Assembly (NCBI GenBank): GCA_029204225.1 | Contig: CM055100.1 | Coordinates: 64,091,067-64,155,066, forward strand | Length of the DNA: 64,000 nt | Reading direction: 5' to 3' | DNA from: Diphasiastrum complanatum | Lineage: Eukaryota; Streptophyta; Lycopodiopsida; Lycopodiales; Lycopodiaceae | Shown: one piece after another, positions 55,268 through 64,000 of the stretch | Layout: each line of letters opens with the position of its first letter | How positions within the stretch are numbered: position 1 is the first letter of the stretch | Program-made: the position numbers and the translations under genes | The notes under the pieces: model-generated | The model's input: the letters and a program-made list of their open reading frames with translations, nothing else | Databases searched by the model: none | Told to the model about the DNA's origin: nothing

Positions 55268-56869
55268 GACATCTATGGTGGATTTCTTCTAAAAGCCAAT
55301 CAAAGGCTTACATCCACAAACTATGCCATTTGAAAAGTGAGAATGGAATCACTTTTAGTGCTCCATGATCTCTTTGACATTGTCCTAGATGTGGAAGATG
55401 AACCTCTTGGTGGACAAGAACAAGTTAGATACAAGCATCAAGATGAATGTGAGCAATGACCTCTTGAAAGAGGTGTCTTGTATCTCGGCCAAGGAGGCTT
55501 GGGATTCATTAAAAGGAATTTATGAATTCAATAACACTTCAAGGATACTCATGCTTAGAAATAAAGTGCTTCAAAGCATGAAGGGAAGTGGTGAAAGTGC
55601 ACAAGAGTATGTGCTTATGATCAAATCTTTGAACAAAGAATTGGCTTCTATTGGAGAGAGAATTGGCTTCCATTGGAGAGAGAATCCAAGATAATGAGCT
55701 AGAACAAGTCATTTTGAATGGACTAGGTGATGAATACACAAATCTAGTCCAAAGTTTTGTCATTCAAGACCATCTACCTACTATTGACAAGCTTCATGTG
55801 GCCGAGGAGAGTAGGATGCTACATCTCAAAGCAAGGATGGGATCAATGTCCTTGCAAGGTGGTGATGAGAAGGCCAACTTCTCATTCAAAGGAAAAAAGA
55901 AGACTCATCCATCCAAGAAGAACCAAGGCAAAGAGGCCGAGGACAAGGACGGTGGATCTAGTTCCAAAGGCAAGACCAAGAAGGACAAATTGTTTATTTT
56001 TTTGGCAAAAAAGGACATTTGGCTTCCGAGTGCTTCAAAAGAATGCTCAAGAGAAAGAAAAGCAAGGAAATCTTGTGCTTGAGGAGGAGGAGGATGATTG
56101 CAATTCATCCTTGAGGGCATCTAGAACACCAACATCAAGCAAGGACATATAATAGGGTTAGCTCCCACATGTCACATCAAAAGGAATATTTTTTTACCTT
56201 ATTGTCTTATAATGATTCTAAAAAGTTCATATTCACTGCAAGTGATCAAGAGTATAAGATAGATGGCATAGGATCTATTCCATTATGTCTTGGATCTTCA
56301 AAGAGAATAGATCTTGATAATGTTCTTTACGTAACATCCATAACAGAAAATTTGTTGAGTGTTGGAAAACTTATGGACAATGAATTTCAAGCATGGTATT
56401 TGTTCCATAATGAAGAATTGCTAATGGCATTAAACAAAGAAAACTATTCAAGTTGGATGCTAATGTTGTCATTGGAAGTGCAAACATGGCAAGGGAGGCT
56501 TTCTCAAGTGGAGTTGTGGCACAAAAGGTTAGGCCATCCTAACTATCAAGCTATGGAGACCATGATTTCTAAGGAGCTAGCACTTGGGCTTCCCAAATCC
56601 ATATCCAAGTGTGGCAAGCTTTGTGAAGCTTGTGGTCTATCCAAGACACATAAGCAACCTTTCAAGAGATCTATGAATAGATCTTCCTCACCTCTTTATC
56701 TTATACACTCGGATGTACACTCATTTTTTCATGTTTCTAATGGTGGAGCTTCTATGTATGTAACCTTCATAGATGATTGTTCAAGATACACATGGATCTA
56801 CCTTTTGTCAAAGAAAAGCTTAGTGTATGATTTCTCTGTAAAATTTAAATCTCTTGTGGTGTAATATCC
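55268..56869 (+). pseudogene. Copia fragment K: gag, protease remnant and integrase start
   Basis: The gag resembles that of H (for example KMNVSNDLLKEVSCISAKEA). It is interrupted by a 22-bp tandem duplication near 55640-55672 (GAATTGGCTTCTATTGGAGA) that shifts the frame, and by a degraded zinc knuckle (LFIFLAKKDIWLPSASKEC). The protease DSGA site is lost, but DLDNVLYVTSITENLLSVGK remains. GAG-preINT (VELWHKRLGHPNYQAMETMI), both zinc cysteines (LCEACGLSKTHKQPF) and the core start (VTFIDDCSRYTWIYLL) are open up to 56864. It is cut at 56870 by the next LTR. No 5' LTR is seen. Confidence 0.85.
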
Positions 56870-57865
56870 TAGTACATGCATTTTCTCGTGAAATTATATT
56901 ATAATGATGCAAAGGCACAATCAGCCCATTTAAATGATGAAGACTATCATCCGAATAAAAAGAAATATCTAAATGATGCAGCAAAGCCTATAGTGTTGTA
57001 TTAAACTACCAACACCAAATCGAATCAACTTAAAGGAATGACCTTTAAACAAAGGACAAATATGAATAGACATATATTTGAAGGAAAAGGCCGAATACAA
57101 AAGAGAATATACTTGGCGATGAAGATTATTGGCACCTTATCTAAAAGATGTAACCTTCCACGTGCTTGTTTCTTATTGGAGCAAGACCGTGTGACTAGGA
57201 TGCCACATCACAAATTATACATATGTAATTTTCTTATTGGTTATAATTAGTTAAGTAATTATAAATAAGAACCGACACATCGGTTGTTAAGAGATGCGTA
57301 CATTCGCACTCAAACCTCTATTAGTACTCCATACACGTTTAATTGTAAGCACCGAGTTTTCAGGAGAACATAGAGTTGTCTTGTGTCTTTGAGATTTCAT
57401 TGCTCTTTGCTGTGCTATATGATTGTTGAGTGCTCCTGTGGTTACAGTCGATAGTCTTGCTTTGTCGGATTTGTATGTGTTTTGATTACTCTGGTGAGAC
57501 AATACTTTTTAGCCTCAGTACTGCCGCGTGTGTTTAATCGTAAATTCGATGTTGAGGTTGTCTTTAAACTAATCGGCTTGAGTAGTTGAACTAATCGATT
57601 GTTTTGAGCTTAATTGTGATCATGACTTTCAAAATTACTATTTTGTTGACATTGCAAAATGTTCGACCTTACACAAGGTTACCAGTGAAACTTGCTTATG
57701 GATACTCAAACCATTTGAATTTGAGATCGATTGTCCGTTTGAATAATCGATAGTCGGTTGTTGAGGATTGATTGTCAGATTTCATTTAAGTTGTTCTGAG
57801 ATGTTTGCAGGTATCTCTGTATCAGCATTACTAATACATCGGTGTTGTTCTTGTCTGACAAACTT
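56870..57865 (+). repeat. Probable LTR of copia D
   Basis: Begins TGTAATATCCTAG where K is interrupted, has TATAAATA at 57260-57267, and is followed near 57866 by a degenerate primer site (ATTAGGAGCACAA) and then gag. No second copy exists in the window, so the right end is approximate. Confidence 0.5.
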
Positions 57866-57892
57866 TATTAGGAGCACAAACCCATATATCGA

Positions 57893-58173
57893 TATGGCCG
57901 ATAAGTCGAAAGTTCTTTGTAAGATAATGAAATATCTTCGATATGAGAATTATCGAGATCAACTATCTTTTGGTTATTACATGTAAAGGCAAAAATGTTG
58001 GAAGAGGATTTTGAAGAAGCAAGGATGATGAGGACGAGGGAGAGTCATCATCGAGGTAGAAAAATAAGGAGAAGGGCAAATTTTACTATTGCCACAAACC
58101 TGGTCATTGGGCATGCGAATGCTATAAGAAAAAAATGGACATAAAGGCGGGAAAAGTGAAACAACAGGACAAT
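57893..58173 (+). pseudogene. Copia D gag fragment
   Basis: ATG at 57893 gives MADKSKVLCKIMKYLRYENY, then a frame change and an internally deleted capsid. The knuckle region reads KFYYCHKPGHWACECYKKK, with the first Cys position Tyr. It is cut at 58173 by an oppositely oriented copia LTR. Confidence 0.75.
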
Positions 58174-58980
58174 TGATGTTAAAATATGCAAAAAAAATGC
58201 ACTCAAAAAATGCAGAATTCTAGCCAAAACTCTGGTGACAAACTAATAGAATTAGATCATGAACGATTCGCAAAACTTTTCGCGACACTCGCATTATTTT
58301 TGTTCGAGTTGGATCAAGCAGGCTCTCTATAGCTAAGTGATCGCGAAGCGAAAGGATTTGCAAATGAAATCAGTTCATCACGAATTCAGATGTGATCGTT
58401 GGTCACTGTCGGTTGTATTACTCCTACAATCCTTCATAGAGTAGTCAGACACAGCTGATCTACGTTAACAGAATAATGTAGCATTCAACAATATCAAACC
58501 AAGATGCGGAATTGAATGAACAAGAGAATCAGACACACAAATAGTAGCATACGAATTTAGATTCAAGATCATACAATCATCTAGAATAATAATGTGCACA
58601 ACAACTACAAAATTATCTATTGATTTTTTTATTCTTCAAGCACTGCATGCAGATCCATGCGTGTGCGTTGGTGTGAGAGAAATATAGTTCTCTCACGAAT
58701 TCGAATCTTGCTTACGAGCGGACTTGTGGATCTATAGATCCTATGCAGAATTATCTCACATGCAGGCGGATTTGTATTCTGTATTTTTTATCTTTTGACT
58801 TCTTGTCTTGCTTACTAGCATTAGACTTACTGTATTATGCATCAATCAGAAAGTATATAGTTCGCGAACAATTTCATGTCGCGTCTTGTAACTTACAGAT
58901 TAGAAAGATTAAACATCTACAACTAATTCGCGAATTACAAGAGTGGCAGATTGGCCACGATCTAGAATACTTTTGATGAT
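58174..58980 (-). repeat. 3' LTR of copia C
   Basis: Related to 19944-20920 and 24507-24895. It lacks most of the ACGAAACGAAA array seen in those copies. Confidence 0.75.
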
Positions 58981-58989
58981 GTCATGTTA

Positions 58990-60543
58990 TCAGATCAAAT
59001 AGTTGTACCCCTTGGTACTTGGCTGATCTTCTTGGCTGTTTGTGGGGCACGGCTGATTTCGTGTCGTGTCGTGTCGCCTTTTGTCAAAAGTTCAAAATTG
59101 AAAGCTACCAAAGCTTTGGCATTAGAAACAAAATGTTTCTTCAGCTCCCTCTCAAAGCATGATAGCTTGATGACTCCAAGGCTGCCCCTCTGCCTCTCGA
59201 ATAGACCTTTGTCTAGGGCCTTTGTGAAAATGTCAGCACCCATGTCTTTCGTTCCAATAAAGGTGGTTTGCAACATCTTCTTGCCAATCTGGTCCCTGAT
59301 CAAGTGGTAGTTGATCGCAATGTGTTTCATCCTTGAGTGAAACACATGGTCTTTTGTCAGATGTATTGCTGATGTGTTGTCCATCTACAAAACCAGAGGT
59401 TCGTTGCTTGTTTCGCCCAATTCGTCCAGGAACTGTCTGAGCCAAATTATCTCGTTGGCCATCTTTGCTACTGCAACATACTCTGCTTCGTAGGATGACT
59501 AAGCCACAATGGTCTGCTTCTTGCTGACCCAAAGAATTGCTGCTCCTGACGTGATGGTGCATCCTCCCGAGACACTTTTACAGTCGTCTTTGATAGTTGC
59601 CCAGCTAGCATCACTGTAGGAAAGCAACTGAAAACCTGCATCACGACAATAACACAAACCATAATCCTTTGTTAGTTGAAGATATTGCAAAATTCGTTTT
59701 GCAATCTTCCAATGTGTCGAGCCAGGATTCGTGTAGAATTGGCTCATCTTGAACACTGCATAAGCAATGTCAGGGCGTGTATTGTCTACAAGGTACATCA
59801 ACGATTCTATCTGTTTTCTGTAAGGTGTGAGCTGCATCAATTCTCTCTCTACTTCAGTCCTCGAATAATTTCCGTTCGTCAGCACCGTTCCTGCAAGCAT
59901 TGGAGTATTCGCTCCTTTGCAATTCAGCATCTCGAAATCCTCTAGGATTTTTAGAGTATATCTGGACTGATGAAGGTACAACTTACCTCCCTCATAGTCC
60001 CTTTCAATTTGCAAGCCAAGGTAACACATGGCCTCTCCCAGATCCACAATCTCAAAATGTTTCGAGATGTCTTTCTTCACTTCAGCAATCAGCCTCTCAC
60101 TCTTGCAGAGTATCAAAGTGTCATCCACATACACAGCCACAATGATAATCTTCCCATCTGTAATCCTCACATACACATTGGAATCAGCCATTAGTGGCTT
60201 GAATCCCAAGGATTTTAGAGCTTGATCTTTTTTTTTTGTACTACTGTTGAGCTAACTATTTCAGACCATAGATACTCCAATGCATTCTGCATGCATAATC
60301 AGGAAGTGAACTCGAGACATAACCTGGGGGTTGATCCATGTAGACCTCCTCATATAACTCACCATGCAAGAAGGTTGTCTTCTCATCCACAATGTGGATC
60401 CCGAGGTCATAAGCAGCTGCATATGCAAATAACAAACATAGGGACGAATGCTTCACAACAGGAGAGAAGGTTTTAGAATAATCAATACCATATGTCTGAG
60501 AGAATCCCTTCGCTACCAGTCTTGTCTTATATTCAAGAGCCAA
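58990..60543 (-). pseudogene. Copia C reverse transcriptase and RNase H
   Basis: 60256-60543 has [20 protein letters not shown] and IHIVDEKTTFLHGELYEEVY. 59499-60209 is open for 236 codons, with VAVYVDDTLILCKS (YVDD intact), YLGLQIERDYEGGKLYLHQS and RPDIAYAVFKMSQF, into RNase H (LLSYSDASWATIKDDCKSVS). 58995-59384 gives DNTSAIHLTKDHVFHSRMKH and DIFTKALDK. A stop at the SSYEAEY motif near 59500 and a frame break near 60215 inactivate it. Confidence 0.9.
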
Positions 60544-60990
60544 GAAACCACTGGAACTTATTCACAGTGACTTGTGCGGCCCAATGAAGACCATGTCGAT
60601 GGGGGAAGCTTATTATTTTATGACTTTCATAGATGATTACTCCAGAAGGACATGGATTTATTTCTTGAAGAAGAAATTTGATGCTTTTGTTCACTTCAAG
60701 GAATTTAAGGCTTTAGTGGAAAACCAATTCGATGCACGAATCAAAGTGCTTAGATTAGATAGAGGGGGCGAATACAAATCAGATGATTTTGAAGACTTTT
60801 GCAAGGAGCATGGCATCAAAGACAATTCACTCAATCACACACACCGCATTGTAATGGTGTAGCAGAAAGGAAGAATAGAACCATTATGGAGAATGCATGT
60901 TCCATGATGAAGCAAATGGGCTTACCAAATTCTTTTGGGTCGGAAGCGTGCAATGCGACAACGTTCTTGCAAAAAAGAAGTCCCACAGCC
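60544..60990 (+). pseudogene. Copia D integrase core
   Basis: [20 protein letters not shown] and [20 protein letters not shown] (first Asp), [15 protein letters not shown] (second Asp), and, after a one-base frame change near 60845, [20 protein letters not shown] (Glu). All three catalytic residues are readable but in two frames. Confidence 0.85.
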
Positions 60991-61093
60991 CGCTTGATCA
61001 ATAAGTTCAACGGTGATGATTTCCACATGTGGAAATTCAAAATGAAGATGATACTCACTAAAAAAGAACTCTTGGGATACGTCAACGGTTGAA
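60991..61093 (+). pseudogene. Gag N-terminus fused behind integrase
   Basis: The integrase frame passes without a stop from FLQKRSPT into INKFNGDDFHMWKFKMKMIL and ends at TGA after GYVNG. NGxxFHMWKFKM is the start of copia gag, so two domains that lie at opposite parts of the polyprotein are joined in the wrong order. 61094-61458 is CT-rich and has no gene. Confidence 0.8.
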
Positions 61094-61458
61094 TAGCTAA
61101 GCCTGCTGAACCTGACCCTACTCGACATCCTCACTGGCCCCATTCCCCACCAACCGAATCTTGGCCCCATTCCTTCATTAACTGAAACTCTAAACTCTTT
61201 TATCAACCTTTGACCATCAGTCCATCTCAATCCGCTCCCTCGGCGGATTGCAAACTCAGACCCCCTCTGTCGCGAACTCTCCTCCTCCTCCTCAGCTCGG
61301 TTGAAACCGCTCCCCTCCATCGACTGATTCGACAAAACCCCCCCTCCTCGACTGATTTTTAAATGCCCTCTCTACGTCTACGACTCTAACCCCCCTCCTA
61401 CAACTCTCTCTCTCTCTTCTTTCTCTCTACTTGGCAGATGATGTTGTTGCACCCTCAG

Positions 61459-62427
61459 GAAGTGTTGGATCTATCTCCTCTACTCTCCTAAATCCTATGT
61501 TAATCTGTTTCCATTCATGTTGCTGCACTTTTACTCGCATTGTCGCACAGTCTGTAGAAATACAAGTAAACTTCAACAAGCGAAAAAAAGCCAAAAGGGC
61601 TGAAGTCTGTGACAAAGTCTCAGTTTTACATTTTATTAGACTTTTGATGAGAATGTCGCATTTTGGGGGCAGCACAAAAACTGTGAAAAACACTATTTAC
61701 TTGGTTTTTCAAGCACCAGAGGCAAACCTGAAGAATGTCGCATTTTTCGCCAGACACCAATGGCAACATGATGAGCCTCGATGCCGGAGCCTCCTCACGC
61801 TCACTTTTTGCGTTGTGCAAACTAATTTGACAATGACAACAGCCTCTTATGATCTCCTCCATACGAACGGCACAACAACTTCACGCCATCTCTTGTACTT
61901 TCCATCTGCACAAATTGACTCTTTCAAGAGTCATCACAATGTTGTTGCAGGAAGACACTCGAAGGAATGAAGCTTCTAATTCCTCGACTGTCGACTCTCA
62001 CGCATTACACACCAACGGAGGCTTGAGAAAGCAGAAGAAAAAAGGCCTGAAGTCATCGAAGAAAGATCAGAAGCCAACACAAAGTCAAGAGCAGTTGAAT
62101 CAGCCGACAAAGAAGAAGCTGTTTTGCAGATACTATAACCGTTCCAACCACAAGATCCAAGACTGTCGATACTACAAGCCAAGAACAGCAGCAAGGGACA
62201 GTCGATTCAAGTGGCAAATATAGATGCAGAAGCTCCACATCCTATTCAAGAATCGGATCATAATAACAAACCATCAAGAAGCATCCAACGATAGCTCCTG
62301 GTTTCTAGATTCCGGAGCCACACAATATATGACTAGCCATATCATCTGATTTAAGTCCTATACGTCTTTCAATACCAAACAATATATTTACCTTGGTGAC
62401 AATAGCACTCAAGATATCAAAGGTGAA
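61459..62427 (+). mobile_element. Copia E (family B) fragment, + strand
   Basis: 61459 begins TGTTGGATCTATCTCC, the B-family LTR in the opposite orientation to B1. About 450 bp of LTR passes directly into mid-gag near 61910 (LTLSRVITMLLQEDTRRNEA). A CCHC-like region FCRYYNRSNHKIQDC and a protease start (SSWFLDSGATQYMTSHI, DSGA intact) follow. The end at 62427 is cut by the LTR of F. Primer site and gag N-terminus are deleted. Confidence 0.8.
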
Positions 62428-63041
62428 TGCTGAATTCACACGTGTGGGATGCCCTACACATGTATTTTTTATCTCCTAAGCCCAATAACACCATAAAGAT
62501 CAGACTACCATTGGTTGTCAATAGGAAAGCTGATCATACAAGCAATATTATTGTATTACAAGCAAGATCTGTCAACAAAACATAAGACTAGGCATCATAA
62601 ATGCCTCTACTCGACTAGAGAGAGAAAATAACAAGTACAAAACTCGTGGAGAGAGAGAGGGCACAAAGAGCTTCTCTCCAAATTTGCATTACACACAAAT
62701 TTCATCATATTCTCAATGAGAGTACATCACATATATATAGATCCATGGACTCTTCTCCTACTTTGAGTTGAATTTGAGTTGTGGATCCACCTCTCAAGCT
62801 ATCTAGACTTATTCAAGCCACCTCACTATGTTTAATTGTGCCACCTAGTCTTTTCATGCATTAAATGTGGCATGTAAAGTACAAATGGCAATTCCTATGG
62901 TAGCTCGAGTTTCTACTTCTACCTACCTTGAATATTTTATTCTAAGATGGGCCTTTACTAAGCCAAAAGAGCTCAATTCATCTTTGGCATTTTTAGGACC
63001 CATACACACAACATTAGATAGATTTTTCAATAATTTTGACA
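62428..63041 (-). repeat. 3' LTR of copia F
   Basis: Right end ACA at 63041 lies against the polypurine tract (AGGAGGAG on the minus strand, 63042-63049). The left end is TGCTGAATTC or TGAATTCACACGTGTGGG (62428 or 62431). It contains the ACACGTGTGGG word shared with H. Confidence 0.8.
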
Positions 63042-63059
63042 CTCCTCCTAAAAATGTAT

Positions 63060-64000
63060 CTAATGTGGATCAAGCACTGATCTTGAGATAAGACCAAGAT
63101 TAGACCTATGCTTTGAGAAGGCACTTTTGCAAAGTGGCTTTGTGAGAAGATCAGCAATACACGAAGATGTGTCAACATGTTCTAAGTTGATTTCACCTCC
63201 AATGAACTTTTCCCTTACAAAATCGTGTGCCACTTCTATATGCTTGCTTCTTGCATGAAAAATAGGATTGTTTGCAAGAGCTTGTGTCGATATGTTGTCA
63301 CATTTGATCAAGGGAAGATCATCCTCTTTGATGCACTTTAGCTCCATGATTAATCTCTTGATCCAAGGCATCTCTTTAGTTGTTGTAATGAGTGCTTTGT
63401 ACTCGGCCTCACAAGATGATAGAGATTTGGTATCCTGCTTCTTTGAAAGCCAAGACACAAGATTGCCTCCAAGAAAGATAGTGTATGCATTAATGGACTT
63501 TTGATCCATTTTATCACTTGCAAAATCGAAATTTGAATAGCCAACAATGGTTAGATCTTCATTCTTGTACAATAAACCATAATCTTGAGTAGAAGATACA
63601 TATCTTAGAACTCTCTTGGCCATCTTCCAATGTTGGATCTTGGGATCTTGCATAAAGTGACTCAATTTGTGCACACAATAGCTCAAATCGGGTCTAGTGA
63701 TAGTAAGCCAAATTAAAGAGCCTATAAGACTCCTATAAAGTGTGATGTCCTCGAAGGATCTTTCATCACCTTTACTAGGATCTTTTACATGTTGCTCCAT
63801 GGGAGTATCTATGCCTTTACAACTTAGCATATTGAATTTTCACAAAATAGAAAAGACATATCTAGATTGACAAATAAAAGCATACTCTTCATGAAAATCA
63901 ATCTCAAGGCCCAAAATGTAATGGATCTCTCCTAGATCTTGCATTTTAAATTCTTTTCCTAATGCATCTTTGGTTTCTTGAACTAGCATCAAACAACTTC
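63060..64000 (-). pseudogene. Copia F RNase H and reverse transcriptase C-terminus (runs off the window)
   Basis: 63060-63830 is open for 256 codons: LYRSLIGSLIWLTITRPDLS, IVGYSNFDFASD (RNase H, first Asp position changed to Asn), SLSSCEAEYKALI (Glu), LIKCDNISTQALA (Asp) and SSCIADLLTKPL. To the right, ALGKEFKMQDLGEIHYILGL-type polymerase sequence continues past a stop near 63836 to the window edge. It is a well preserved copy with probably one or two lesions here; the rest lies outside. Confidence 0.88.

Larger units (their letters stand above)
58174..60543 (-). mobile_element. Copia C (family A), 5'-truncated
   Basis: A 3' LTR (58174 to about 58980), then RNase H and reverse transcriptase, then an abrupt end at 60543 inside the polymerase N-terminus. 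Integrase, protease, gag and 5' LTR are absent. It lies between two + strand pieces of copia D, so it was probably inserted into D with loss of D's protease region. Confidence 0.85.

Overview
The window is plant nuclear DNA. It is built mostly of layered, largely decayed retrotransposons, plus one host gene that I could reassemble exon by exon. The evidence for a plant is plant-type Ty1/copia and Ty3/gypsy elements with tRNA-Met primer sites, a chromodomain gypsy element, plant LINEs, GT-AG introns, and a plant-style homologue of the adaptin-binding protein AAGAB/p34. Introns of 5.8 and 7.7 kb filled with transposons, and many long (CT)n/(GA)n arrays, suggest a large genome such as a fern, lycophyte or gymnosperm. 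I cannot choose between these from sequence alone.

Layout. 1-5000: microsatellites and decayed copia and gypsy integrase pieces. 5165-13140: a degenerate gypsy element on the + strand, split by a young, structurally complete but non-autonomous copia element (7322-11890: near-identical LTRs, GAGTG target duplication, intact 726-codon gag-protease ORF, no reverse transcriptase). 13140-15058: AT-rich unknown sequence with one broken unknown ORF. 15064-25333: a minus-strand copia element (B1) bounded by AGCAA target duplications, carrying a second minus-strand copia (A) inside it. 25339-26930: unknown sequence with 27-bp and about 353-bp tandem repeats. 26935-28605: the 5' end of a second B-type element. 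28606-35560: poorly coding DNA with a copia LTR remnant, a 263-bp tandem duplication and a cluster of foldback motifs. 36180-38300: a minus-strand LINE relic.

38449-54355 (minus) is the host gene: six coding exons with consistent phases encode a predicted 453-residue AAGAB/p34-like protein. Intron 3 holds two LINE remnants and a 472-bp tandem repeat. Intron 1 holds a chromodomain gypsy element, a second gypsy fragment and two possible exons of an unknown + strand gene. Its 5' leader probably lies between 54356 and about 55180.

55268-64000 is a patchwork of copia fragments on both strands (K, D, C, E, F), including a reading frame in which integrase runs directly into a gag N-terminus.

I saw no RNA genes, CRISPR arrays or obvious multigene operon-like system. 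The most unusual objects are the non-autonomous copia with its long intact ORF, the foldback motif cluster at 31950-35560, and the host gene interrupted by nested transposons.
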